64,000 bases of DNA from Zoogloea sp. Its GTDB lineage: Bacteria; Pseudomonadota; Gammaproteobacteria; Burkholderiales; Rhodocyclaceae. Made by a program: the position numbers and the translations under genes. The notes beneath the pieces are model-generated. The model made no database searches. It was not told where the DNA came from and saw nothing but the letters and a program-made list of their open reading frames with translations. Below are positions 29,209-37,089 of the stretch, in pieces; the stretch's first letter is position 1; every line of letters starts with the position of its first letter. The DNA lies in assembly GCF_028689785.1 (NCBI RefSeq), contig NZ_JAQVCN010000004.1, forward strand, positions 1-64,000, given 5' to 3'.

Positions 29209-29775
29209 TCAGAACAGTTCGACGTCGTCGCCCTTGTCCTTCATCTCGGCCTTGTAGTTGCTGAGGGCTTCCTTGACCGGCATGCCCTGCATCACCGCAT
29301 TGAACATCTCCACCTCTTCCCGGGTCGAGTACTTGGCGCGGATCTTCTCCTGCAGGGCCACCCATTCGAAAGGGTTGTAGAGCTTGCGCTGGTCGGTGAC
29401 CAGGGTGGTCAGTGCCTCCAGGCTGTGGGACACGTGGGCCAGGCGCTGGCTGAGCTTGTCGTAGAACTGGAAGGCAATGATGGACTTCTGCACCCGCCCC
29501 GCCACCTCGCCGGCATGGCCGATCAGGGATTCCTTGAGCTGGGCGGTGGCCGGCGTGTCGGGCAACTGCTCCAGGGCGGAGCCCATCATGCGCATGTAAC
29601 CGGCCATGGAGGTGAAGGAGTCGGTGAGCACTTCCACCGAGCTGCCGCCTTCCTTCATTGCCGCCTCAATCTGACCCACGGCAAGTTCGAGCATCAGCAC
29701 GGTCTCGCGCACCTGGCTCCAGTCCAGGTCAGGCATATGGGCACTGGTACCGCGACGTTCGTCTGCTGCTGTCAT
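29209..29775 (-). CDS. CheZ-like phosphatase-domain protein
   Basis: 188 residues from ATG 29775 with GGGAG upstream. It is almost entirely helical. The segment IIAFQFYDKLSQRLAHV matches the CheZ active-site pattern QF-x-D-x3-Q, with Asp106 and Gln110 in the places of CheZ Asp143 and Gln147. Relatives in Pseudomonas share the continuation KLYNPFEWxxLQ and the acidic GDDVELF end, a plausible docking peptide. Dephosphorylation of a CheY-like receiver is the likely role. No che genes are nearby, so it is an orphan. Confidence 0.65.
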   Translation of the reverse strand: MTAADERRGTSAHMPDLDWSQVRETVLMLELAVGQIEAAMKEGGSSVEVLTDSFTSMAGYMRMMGSALEQLPDTPATAQLKESLIGHAGEVAGRVQKSIIAFQFYDKLSQRLAHVSHSLEALTTLVTDQRKLYNPFEWVALQEKIRAKYSTREEVEMFNAVMQGMPVKEALSNYKAEMKDKGDDVELF

Positions 29776-29861
29776 GTCTGTCTCCCGGTTCAAACTAAGT
29801 TCCCGGGGTTTTCGGCACGGTACACAAAAGCTTTAGGGCAGGGCCCGCAGGCCCGCCCTGA

Positions 29862-30194
29862 TCAGGCCTTCTTGACGAACTCCGATTTGAGCTGCATAGC
29901 GCCGAAACCATCAATCTTGCAATCGATGTCATGGTCACCGTCCACCAGGCGAATGTTCTTGACCTTGGTCCCCACCTTCACCACCGACGACGAACCCTTG
30001 ACCTTCAGATCCTTGATCACGGTCACGCTGTCGCCATCCTGCAGCACGTTGCCGTTGGCGTCGCGCACCACCTTCTGCTCTTCGGCGGCAGCCACCTGGG
30101 GCCATTCGTGGGCACATTCGGGGCAGACGTAGTTGGCGCCGTCCTCGTAGGTGAATTCCGACTTGCACTGGGGGCACGGGGGCAGGCTGCTCAT
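29862..30194 (-). CDS. yjdM: YjdM/PhnA-family zinc-ribbon protein
   Basis: 110 residues. The N-terminal zinc ribbon has CPQC and CPEC pairs (residues 7-28), followed by an SH3-like barrel: [25 protein letters not shown] and the C-terminal LKSEFVKKA. This is the YjdM (formerly PhnA) family, small cytoplasmic proteins of unclear function despite the old alkylphosphonate name. AAGGAAAG precedes the ATG. Confidence 0.93.
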   Translation of the reverse strand: MSSLPPCPQCKSEFTYEDGANYVCPECAHEWPQVAAAEEQKVVRDANGNVLQDGDSVTVIKDLKVKGSSSVVKVGTKVKNIRLVDGDHDIDCKIDGFGAMQLKSEFVKKA

Positions 30195-30321
30195 GGTCTT
30201 TCCTTGATGAGTGGAGGCCGGGGGGCCGGCTGAGGGCCGGAAGGATAACCCTTCCCGGGGCAGGGGGAAATCCCGGCGCTGTCCGTGTTAGGGTTGCCCC
30301 CGTCCCGACTGGAAACCCCCG

Positions 30322-30693
30322 ATGAGTTCAACGCCCCCTCCCCCCGCCGACGGCCGCGGTACCCGCGCTGCCCTGATCTTTGCCCTCACCGCAGAACGCC
30401 TGTCCATCTGGTACGAGCACGGCCAGTGGCCCACCGAGGCCCAGGGGGCCACCCTGGTGGCCGACTGGCTCAGCCGCACCAAACGCAGCCTGCCCCTGGC
30501 CGAGCGCCGCCACCTCTCCGACCTGAGCGACCAGTTGGCCCGGCGCATTTCCGGCGCCCTGTCCCGGGAGGCCGGCCTGTACGCCGTTCACGAGATGATG
30601 GAAGCCCTCGACCCCAACTACGACTCCGACCTGGCCCGTTCCCTGATGGCCGAATGCGAGAGCCTGCTCGACGGCCCCGGCACCCCGGATTGA
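30322..30693 (+). CDS. Hypothetical helical protein
   Basis: 123 residues from an ATG. A Pro-rich start is followed by a helical body (LIFALTAERLSIWYEH, LVADWLSRTKRSLPLAERRHLSDLSDQLARRI by positions 17-80) and an acidic C-terminus. No known motif. The protein-like composition and the absence of a better frame support it as real. The ABC-F gene starts 135 bp downstream. Confidence 0.55.
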   Translation: MSSTPPPPADGRGTRAALIFALTAERLSIWYEHGQWPTEAQGATLVADWLSRTKRSLPLAERRHLSDLSDQLARRISGALSREAGLYAVHEMMEALDPNYDSDLARSLMAECESLLDGPGTPD

Positions 30694-30828
30694 CCCGTGC
30701 GGAGGGCGCCCAAAGCCCGTATCCTTCCGCCCATCCCGATTCGGTCGAGTTCCGCCACGCCCTCCCCGCGCGTCCTCCCCTATCCGCCCGCCGCACACTG
30801 CCGCAAACCCCTACCGGAGCTTCACCCC

Positions 30829-32769
30829 ATGATCACCCTCAAGAGCGTCACCCTGCGCCGCAGCGCCAAGGTGCTGCTCGACAACGCCTCCGTCACCCTC
30901 AACCCCGGCGAGAAGGTCGGCCTGGTAGGGCGCAACGGCGCCGGCAAATCCACCCTCTTCGCCCTGCTCAACGGCACCCTCCACGAGGACGGCGGTGACT
31001 TCCACATCCCCGCCGCCTGGCGCATGGCCCAGGTGGCCCAGAACATGCCCGAAACCGAGCAGTCCGCCACCGACTTCGTCATCGAGGGCGACAGCGCCCT
31101 CGTCGCCGCCCAGCAGGAAGTACACGATGCCGAAGCCAGCGGTGACGGCGAGCGCATGGCCTACGCCTACATGGCCCTCCACGACGCCGGCGCCCATGAC
31201 GCCCAGGCCCGCTCCCAGGCCCTGATCCTCGGCCTCGGCTTCAAGACCACCGAGCTGTGCAACCCGGTTAACAGCTTCTCCGGTGGCTGGCGCATGCGTC
31301 TGCAGCTGGCCCGGGCGCTGATGTGCCCGTCCGACCTGCTGCTCCTCGACGAACCCACCAACCACCTGGATCTCGACGCCCTGGTGTGGCTCGAAGCCTG
31401 GCTCAAGCGCTACACCGGCACCCTGGTGGTGATCAGCCACGACCGGGAGTTCCTCGACGCCATCACCAACGTCACCCTGCACATCGACGCCGGCAAGCTG
31501 ACCCGCTACGGCGGCAACTACTCCACCTTCGAAGACACCCGGGCGATGCAGATGGAGCTGCAGCAGAACGCCTACGCCAAGCAGCAGGACAAGATCGCCC
31601 ACCTGCAGAAGTTCATCGCCCGCTTCAAGGCCAAGGCCAGCAAGGCCAAGCAAGCCCAGAGCCGGGTCAAGGCCCTGGACCGCATGGACCGCCTGGCCCC
31701 GGTGCTGGCCAGCGCCGACTTCACCTTCGAGTTCAAGGAACCCCTCAACCTGCCCAACCCCATGCTGGCCATGGAAGACGCCTGCTTCGGCTACCCGCCG
31801 GCCGACGACGCCCCGGCCGGCACCCCGCCCACGGTGATCGTGCGCGGCGTGAACAAATCGGTGATGGCCGGCCAGCGCATCGGCATCCTCGGCGCCAACG
31901 GCCAGGGCAAGTCCACGCTGGTAAAGACGGTGGCCCGCGACCTGGCCCCCACCGCCGGCATCGTCACCGAAGGCAAGGGCCTGCGCATCGGCTACTTCGC
32001 CCAGCAGGAGCTCGACGTGCTGCGCCCCCAGGACAACCCCCTCGAACACATGGTTCGCATGGCCCGCGAAGGCCTGCCCCCCGGCCAAAGTGGGCGCGAG
32101 CAGGATCTGCGCACCTTCCTGGGCACCTTCAATTTCAGCGGCGACATGGTCAAGCAGGCCGTCGGCACCATGAGCGGCGGCGAAAAGGCCCGGCTGGTGC
32201 TGTGCATGCTGGTGTGGCAGCGCCCCAACCTGCTGCTGATGGATGAGCCGACCAACCACCTGGATCTGGCCACCCGCGAAGCCCTGGCCATGGCCCTCAA
32301 CGAGTTCGAAGGCACGGTGATGCTGGTCTCCCACGACCGGGCCCTGCTGCGTTCGGTGTGTGACGAGTTCTGGCTGGTGTCCCGCGGCGGTGTCGAGCCC
32401 TTCGACGGCGATCTGGACGACTACCAGCGCTACCTGCTGGAAGAAGCCCGCCGCGCCCGGGAAGACCTCAAGGCCGCCCTCAAGAGCCCCAAACCCGCCG
32501 CCACCCCGGCACCGGCCCCCGCCCCTGCCGCCCCGCGCATCAACCCGGAAAAGCTCAAGGGCCTCAAGCGCGACCTGGGCAAGCTGGAGCAGACCATCCT
32601 CGATGTGCAGGCCCGCAAGCACGCCCTCGAAGCCCAGCTCTCCGCCAATCCCGCCGCCGACAAGATCGCCGAACTGGGGCGCGAACTGGCCCAGGTGGAC
32701 GCCAGCCTCAACACCCACGAAGAGCAGTGGCTGCTGCTGTCGGAGGAGATCGAAGCGGCGGGGGGTTGA
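30829..32769 (+). CDS. ABC-F family ATPase (YheS/Uup-like)
   Basis: 646 residues from ATG 30829 with GGAG upstream. Two ABC domains: Walker A GRNGAGKST (about residues 35-43) and GANGQGKST (about 355), signatures SGGWRMRLQLARAL and MSGGEKARLVL, and Walker B LLLLDEPTNHLD and LLLMDEPTNHLD. Between them lies the ABC-F linker helix pair with KAKASKAKQAQSRVKAL. The C-terminus after residue 540 is an Ala/Pro linker and a coiled coil. ABC-F proteins bind the ribosomal E site and help translation; YheS is the nearest type. No membrane domain. Confidence 0.93.
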   Translation: MITLKSVTLRRSAKVLLDNASVTLNPGEKVGLVGRNGAGKSTLFALLNGTLHEDGGDFHIPAAWRMAQVAQNMPETEQSATDFVIEGDSALVAAQQEVHDAEASGDGERMAYAYMALHDAGAHDAQARSQALILGLGFKTTELCNPVNSFSGGWRMRLQLARALMCPSDLLLLDEPTNHLDLDALVWLEAWLKRYTGTLVVISHDREFLDAITNVTLHIDAGKLTRYGGNYSTFEDTRAMQMELQQNAYAKQQDKIAHLQKFIARFKAKASKAKQAQSRVKALDRMDRLAPVLASADFTFEFKEPLNLPNPMLAMEDACFGYPPADDAPAGTPPTVIVRGVNKSVMAGQRIGILGANGQGKSTLVKTVARDLAPTAGIVTEGKGLRIGYFAQQELDVLRPQDNPLEHMVRMAREGLPPGQSGREQDLRTFLGTFNFSGDMVKQAVGTMSGGEKARLVLCMLVWQRPNLLLMDEPTNHLDLATREALAMALNEFEGTVMLVSHDRALLRSVCDEFWLVSRGGVEPFDGDLDDYQRYLLEEARRAREDLKAALKSPKPAATPAPAPAPAAPRINPEKLKGLKRDLGKLEQTILDVQARKHALEAQLSANPAADKIAELGRELAQVDASLNTHEEQWLLLSEEIEAAGG

Positions 32770-32790
32770 GGGTAGGGAGCAAACGCCCTG

Positions 32791-32815
32791 GCCACGAGGC
32801 GCCGCGCCTCATGGC
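32791..32815. terminator. Hairpin between ABC-F and nirH (convergent)
   Basis: GAGGCG-CCG-CGCCTC (32796-32810) is a perfect 6-bp stem, extended by GCCA/TGGC to 32791-32815 with one mismatch. It sits between convergent stops at 32769 and 32859 and could act in both directions, although there is no clear T-run. Confidence 0.5.
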
Positions 32816-32858
32816 TTCGGGCACCCCCAGGGGAGGCATGCATGGCGGGTGCGGCTTC

Positions 32859-33344
32859 CTAGCCGATCCGCAGCCCCGTCTTCTTCAGAATCGCCGTCGA
32901 GAACAGCACGTCCCGCCCCCGGCAGGCGCTGCCGAGCAGGGTGGCGATTTCTTCGACCTGGGCCAGCACGCTTTCCCTGTCCTTGCCGTGAACCATGGCG
33001 AAGAGGTTGTAAGGCCAATCCGGCAGGGCCCGCGGGCGTTCGTAGCAGTGGGTCACGCCGGGCAGGCGGCCGACGGCTTCGCCCAGCTCGACGATGCGCT
33101 CGTCCGGTACGTCCCACACCGACATGCCGTTGGCGGTGTAGCCCAGGGCGTAGTGGTTAGGCACCGCGCCGATGCGGCGGATTCTGCCGTTGTCGAGCAT
33201 GTCGGCGAGGCGGGCACGGACTTCGCCGGGGCTGATGCCAAGCTGTGCGGCAAGCACATCGTAGGGCCGCGGCACCAGGGGCAGGCCGGCCTGGGTGGCC
33301 AGCACCAGGCGGCGGTCCAGGTCGTCGGGAGGGCGTGTCGTCAT
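32859..33344 (-). CDS. nirH: Heme d1 biosynthesis protein NirH (siroheme decarboxylase subunit, Lrp/AsnC fold)
   Basis: 161 residues: an Lrp/AsnC-type helix-turn-helix followed by the RAM-like domain. The motif CYERPRALPDWPYNLFAMVHGKDRE is the NirD/G/H/L family signature. With NirDL and NirG it decarboxylates siroheme to 12,18-didecarboxysiroheme on the heme d1 pathway. ATGA overlap with nirG shows coupling. nirJ, which usually follows, is not here; a hairpin and a convergent gene end the operon. Confidence 0.9.
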   Translation of the reverse strand: MTTRPPDDLDRRLVLATQAGLPLVPRPYDVLAAQLGISPGEVRARLADMLDNGRIRRIGAVPNHYALGYTANGMSVWDVPDERIVELGEAVGRLPGVTHCYERPRALPDWPYNLFAMVHGKDRESVLAQVEEIATLLGSACRGRDVLFSTAILKKTGLRIG

Positions 33345-33853
33345 GCCTGCAACCTCATGTCCACAAAGAACTCCCGGCGCTTGGGAAAGGCGAACACCGG
33401 CAGGCCGGTGGCGCTTTCGATGCGCCGGATCACGTCATCAATGCCTTGAGGCGTTTCGGTAGCAAGCACGAACCACATATTGAGGCGGTGTGTGCGGCGG
33501 TAGTTGTGGGCCACTTCAGGGAAGGCGTTGACCAAAGCTGTCACCACCTCGAAGCGCTCTTCGGGCACGGCCAGGGCGGCCAGCACGAAGCGGCCGCCAA
33601 GGCGCTCGATCTGGAACATGGGCCCGAAGCGCGTCAGCACCCCGGTGTCGAGCAAGCGCTGCAGGCGGTCGAGCAGCGTGGCCTCGTCAATGCCCAAGCC
33701 TTCGGCGACGTCCTGATAGGGCGTGTCGGAGAGCGGAAATCCCCCCTGCAGGGCGTTGATGATGCGCCGGTCGAGGGCGTCCAGCCCGGAGCCCTGCCCT
33801 GGCAGCCGGGCAGCGCGCGCCAGATCAGCTTCGCCATGACGGACGGTGCTCAT
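33341..33853 (-). CDS. nirG: Heme d1 biosynthesis protein NirG (siroheme decarboxylase subunit)
   Basis: 170 residues from ATG 33853, overlapping the nirDL stop (ATGA). The helix-turn-helix (ALDRRIINALQGGFPLS) and the RAM-like motif AFPEVAHNYRRTHRLNMWFVLATE identify the family. It works with NirDL and NirH as siroheme decarboxylase. The next gene nirH starts in its stop codon. Confidence 0.9.
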   Translation of the reverse strand: MSTVRHGEADLARAARLPGQGSGLDALDRRIINALQGGFPLSDTPYQDVAEGLGIDEATLLDRLQRLLDTGVLTRFGPMFQIERLGGRFVLAALAVPEERFEVVTALVNAFPEVAHNYRRTHRLNMWFVLATETPQGIDDVIRRIESATGLPVFAFPKRREFFVDMRLQA

Positions 33854-34893
33854 GCTGCCCGCTCCAGCGGGGCACGGTAGCGGGCGCCGCACTGCTTGTA
33901 GCAATCGGTGGAGAACAGCACCGCGGCGGGATAGGCTGTCAGCCCCACCCGGGCAGCGAGGCCGGCACGGCGGGCGTTCACCTCGGCCCGCCCCTGGCCG
34001 TGGATCATGCAGAACAGGTTGTAGGGCCAGTCGGAGCTGGTGCGGCGGCGGTAGCACAGGCTCACACCGTCCTCGGCAGCGAGGGCATGACCAAAGGCAC
34101 TGACCTGAGCCTCGGGCACCTGCCAGACGCACATGGCGTTGGCCCGCCAGCCCAGTTCCCGGTGGCGCACCACCACACCGAAACGGCGCAAGGTGCCGTC
34201 ATCCAGCCAGCGCGACAGGGTGCTCAGCACCCGGCCCTCTCCCAACCCCGCCGCATCACCCAAAGCCTGGAAGGGACGCACCGTCCACGGCAGCCCGTCC
34301 TGGAGCAGGTCGATGAGCTGCCATTCGCTGCGGGTCAGAGCCTGACGCGGCACCGGGCGAACGGCATGGCGGGTGCGCCGGCCACTGGCCAGATCGAAGC
34401 CCAGGTCGATGTGGTATTCCTCGACCAGAGGCAGAGCGATGGCCGGGCAGCCGGTGGCGGCACCGACGTGCTCCAGCAGGCGCGCCAGCGCTGCCTCGTC
34501 GGGAGCGCTGGCGACAAACCACAGGTTGTAGCGGTGCTCGCGCCGGTAGTTGTGATTGACCCCCGGAAAGGCACTCACTTGCATCGCCACCCGGGGCAGC
34601 TCGGCCTCGGGCACGGCCATGGCGGCGAGGGTGCTGGCGCCAATGCGGTTGGGGGCGAACACCGGGCCGACCCGGCTGATCTTGCCCTCATCGTGCAAGC
34701 TGCGCAGCCGGGCCATCACGTGAACCTCGCTGCAGCCGAGCTGACCGGCCAGCACGCCCCAGGGCTCGCTCACCAGCGGAAAGCCCCGTTGAAAATCATT
34801 GAGCAGACGAAAATCGAGGGCATCGGCGGCCAGCAACGGGCCCCCGGCCGGGGCAAGCTCGGTCGCCTGCGGACTTTGATCCATGATCTGCAT
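33850..34893 (-). CDS. nirDL: Fused heme d1 biosynthesis protein NirDL
   Basis: 347 residues from ATG 34893, two bases after the nirF stop; a second ATG at 34884 is possible. Two successive Lrp/AsnC-like halves: the first with FPGVNHNYRREHRYNLWFVASAP (about 90-112), the second with CYRRRTSSDWPYNLFCMIHGQG (about 285-306). In some denitrifiers NirD and NirL are separate; here they are one chain, as in several Beta- and Gammaproteobacteria. It is a subunit of siroheme decarboxylase. Confidence 0.9.
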   Translation of the reverse strand: MQIMDQSPQATELAPAGGPLLAADALDFRLLNDFQRGFPLVSEPWGVLAGQLGCSEVHVMARLRSLHDEGKISRVGPVFAPNRIGASTLAAMAVPEAELPRVAMQVSAFPGVNHNYRREHRYNLWFVASAPDEAALARLLEHVGAATGCPAIALPLVEEYHIDLGFDLASGRRTRHAVRPVPRQALTRSEWQLIDLLQDGLPWTVRPFQALGDAAGLGEGRVLSTLSRWLDDGTLRRFGVVVRHRELGWRANAMCVWQVPEAQVSAFGHALAAEDGVSLCYRRRTSSDWPYNLFCMIHGQGRAEVNARRAGLAARVGLTAYPAAVLFSTDCYKQCGARYRAPLERAA

Positions 34894-34894
34894 G

Positions 34895-36064
34895 TCAGAA
34901 CCCGATGCGCTGGCCGCGCGCGGTAAAGAAAATGCCGGACGGCGCGTCCGCCGGGAGCTCACGGCGCACGGAAAACGTGCTGGTGTCCACCACCGTGACC
35001 CTATTGCTGTCCCGGGCGGAGAGCCACACTTCCTCGCCCCGGGGTGTGAATTCCATGTGCAGCACGGCCTTGCCGGGGCTGAAGGTGTGCACCACACGCT
35101 TTTGCACGGTGTCGATCACCTGCACCCATTCGTTGTCGGGAAAGGCAAAGTTGACCCACACCTGACGCCCATCCGGGCGAGCCATCACAAACACCGGCTG
35201 CCCCTTTACCGGCACCCGGGCCACCTCGTGCCAGCTGCGGGCGTCGGCCACCAACACCTCGTGGCGCCCGATGGCGGGCAGCCAGGCCTGGCCGGCGGCC
35301 ATGGACCAGCCGCGCAGATGGGGCATCTTGAAGACCGGCAGCTTCTCTTCGCCGCGGCCATAACCGGCAAGCACCTTGCGGGCGCCTGCCTCGGGCTGCC
35401 ACAGGTCGAGCAGGGAGATGCCGTCCTCGCCAAACAAGCCCGCCAGGAACCAGCGCCCATCCGGTGTCACCAGCCCGTCGTAGGGCTGCTTGCCAGCCGG
35501 ATAGCGGGCGGTGACGGGTTTGCGCGGGTCGGTGAAGTCGGTAATGCGGATCTCGTTGGCGTCGAACAGGGCGTACACAAAACGCTGGCCGGGGATGTCT
35601 GCCAGCCCGACCACCCGGGAGAACTTGCCCGGGGCGTACTCGGCGGGCACGTCGGCGAGGAGTTCGAGGGTATCGGCATCGAAGGCCTTGATGCCGCCGG
35701 GCTCGTAGTTCTGGGCCACGATCAGGCGGCCGTCCTGAGAGATGGACCCACCAATGGAATTGCCGGCCTGAATGATGCGCCGGTCGATGCGTCGGGTCAG
35801 CAGATCGACCTTGGTGAGCCCGCCGTCACGACCGAAGACATAGGCGTAGCGCCCGTCGCGGGAGAAGGTGACGTGGGCATGGGACAAATCGCCCAGGCCT
35901 TCGACGCTACCGAGGGCGGAGTTCTGGCTGTGTTCCACCACCTGCACGCGGCCGGCAGCGCGCTCGATGACCACGCCGAGGTCGCCGGTGCCGCGCAGGG
36001 GCGGCGTGGCAGCGCAGGCCGACAGACCCAGGGCAAGGGAAACTGCGATCAGGAGGGTACGCAT
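34895..36064 (-). CDS. nirF: NirF, heme d1 biosynthesis lipoprotein (dihydro-heme d1 dehydrogenase)
   Basis: 389 residues from ATG 36064, 2 bp after nirC. A lipoprotein signal peptide (MRTLLIAVSLALGLSACAA) is followed by an eight-bladed beta-propeller-type repeat sequence related to the cytochrome cd1 d1-domain: VTFSRDGRYAYVFGRDGG, SISQDGRLIVAQNYEPGG, LVTPDGRWFLAGLFGEDG. NirF acts in the periplasm late in heme d1 formation. Its order between nirC and nirDL is standard. Confidence 0.93.
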   Translation of the reverse strand: MRTLLIAVSLALGLSACAATPPLRGTGDLGVVIERAAGRVQVVEHSQNSALGSVEGLGDLSHAHVTFSRDGRYAYVFGRDGGLTKVDLLTRRIDRRIIQAGNSIGGSISQDGRLIVAQNYEPGGIKAFDADTLELLADVPAEYAPGKFSRVVGLADIPGQRFVYALFDANEIRITDFTDPRKPVTARYPAGKQPYDGLVTPDGRWFLAGLFGEDGISLLDLWQPEAGARKVLAGYGRGEEKLPVFKMPHLRGWSMAAGQAWLPAIGRHEVLVADARSWHEVARVPVKGQPVFVMARPDGRQVWVNFAFPDNEWVQVIDTVQKRVVHTFSPGKAVLHMEFTPRGEEVWLSARDSNRVTVVDTSTFSVRRELPADAPSGIFFTARGQRIGF

Positions 36065-36066
36065 GA

Positions 36067-36408
36067 TCAGGGGAGGGCCGGAAAGCCCTGCTTGAGCTGG
36101 GAGACGATCCAGCCCGCCTCGGCTTCGTTCATGAAACGCAGCCAACCAGGCATGGCGGTGCCGGGGCGGCCATGGAGGATGGTGGCGACCAGGGACTCAT
36201 CCGGCCAATCGGCCAGCTTCTCGGGCAGCAGGGAGGGGCCCAGGCCACCGGCCAGACGCATGCCGTGGCAGGAGCCACAGTCCTGGCGGACCAGGTGGAT
36301 CAGGTCTTTCTGGCGGGCCGGATCGGGCTCTGCAGCCGGAGCGGAGGTGACCGCCAGCGCGGTCAGGCCCAGCAGAACGGTCACGTGAATCAACAGGGAT
36401 CGGTCCAT
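36067..36408 (-). CDS. nirC: NirC, periplasmic c-type cytochrome of the nir operon
   Basis: 113 residues from ATG 36408 with AAGGAGCC upstream. Signal peptide to about residue 26, one heme-binding CGSCH at about 43-47, and a methionine ligand candidate in GTAMPGW. NirC (c55X) is a small electron donor or assembly factor for cytochrome cd1 nitrite reductase. It is first gene of nirC-F-DL-G-H, behind a class II FNR/DNR promoter. The cognate nirS is not in the window. Confidence 0.92.
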   Translation of the reverse strand: MDRSLLIHVTVLLGLTALAVTSAPAAEPDPARQKDLIHLVRQDCGSCHGMRLAGGLGPSLLPEKLADWPDESLVATILHGRPGTAMPGWLRFMNEAEAGWIVSQLKQGFPALP

Positions 36409-36427
36409 CACAGGCTCCTTGGGGATA

Positions 36428-36476
36428 CGGCGCCACAGTAGGACGTCGTACTCCGGAGAGCATTGATGGGTATCAA
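36428..36476 (-). promoter_or_regulatory. Class II FNR/DNR-type promoter of the nir operon
   Basis: On the minus strand TTGAT-ACCC-ATCAA (36476 down to 36463) is a perfect FNR/DNR box. A -10-like TACTGT (36440-36435) lies with its centre about 32 bp downstream, which puts the box near -41.5 and a start site around 36428, the class II arrangement. Control by low oxygen and nitric oxide is inferred. Confidence 0.8.
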
Positions 36477-36523
36477 GAAGGCCCGACCGTAGCGATACCT
36501 TGCCACGGGTGACGGGAGGAGTC

Positions 36524-36549
36524 GTGGGGTCGAGTTCATGCGCCCCCAC
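36524..36549. repeat. Collapsed single unit of the REPIN-like element
   Basis: GTGGGGTCGAGTTCATGCGC, then CCCCAC, is one arm of the 85-bp element joined to the outer end of the other, lacking the 41-bp centre. It lies between the nir promoter and the 3' end of the MarR gene. Confidence 0.6.
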
Positions 36550-36571
36550 AAGAACGTCGCGAACCTTTGCC

Positions 36572-37006
36572 TTACCCGGGGGCGCAGAGCTTCCCCATGA
36601 GCGCCCGCCAGGCCTGCTCGGCGCCCGGGCCGGCGGCGGTGAACACCTGCTCCAGCAGGGCCATCTGGGTGCCGGACAGTTCGGCTTCGAGGGCGGCACC
36701 AGCGTCGGTAAGGCTGAGGTGACGGCTGCGCTTGTCCTGGGTGCCGGCACGGGAATTCACCAGTCCGGCTTCGACCAGCTGGCGCAAGGGGGCGTTGAGG
36801 GCCTGCTTGCTGACTCCCAGCACCCCCAGCAGGGCGGTCACCGTGGTGCCCGGGCTGCGCGCCACGAAATACAGGACCCGGTGATGCACCCGGCCCAGAC
36901 CACGGGCTTCCAGGATGCGGTCGGGGGGCGCAGTAAAGGCGCGATAGGCATGGAACAGGAGCTCGATGGCCTGGCGCAGCTCCGCCTGACGATTTAGGTC
37001 AATCAT
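36572..37006 (-). CDS. MarR-family transcriptional regulator
   Basis: 144 residues with the MarR winged-helix core: ARSPGTTVTALLGVLGVSKQALNAPLRQLVEAGLV (about 50-84) and the wing RAGTQDKRSRHLSLTDAG. It is divergent from the aminotransferase gene. One of two matching palindromes overlaps its own ATG and the other lies in the gap, so it most likely represses itself and its neighbour. Confidence 0.9.
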   Translation of the reverse strand: MIDLNRQAELRQAIELLFHAYRAFTAPPDRILEARGLGRVHHRVLYFVARSPGTTVTALLGVLGVSKQALNAPLRQLVEAGLVNSRAGTQDKRSRHLSLTDAGAALEAELSGTQMALLEQVFTAAGPGAEQAWRALMGKLCAPG

Positions 37007-37012
37007 ATTGAC
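36998..37012. promoter_or_regulatory. MarR operator candidate 1 (over the marR start codon)
   Basis: GTCAATCATATTGAC is a palindrome of form GTCAAT-N3-ATTGAC that includes the marR start codon (CAT at 37004-37006). Binding here would block marR transcription or its early elongation. Confidence 0.7.
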
Positions 37013-37042
37013 TTTATTTGCAATGAAGAGCAGGATTTATAG

Positions 37043-37057
37043 GTCAATATTATTGAC
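37043..37057. promoter_or_regulatory. MarR operator candidate 2 (upstream of the aminotransferase)
   Basis: GTCAATATTATTGAC has the same GTCAAT-N3-ATTGAC form as the site at 36998. The centres are 45 bp apart and this one is 33 bp before the aminotransferase ATG. Confidence 0.7.
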
Positions 37058-37089
37058 TTACATCCCTTCACGCAATCAGGAGACCCCTC

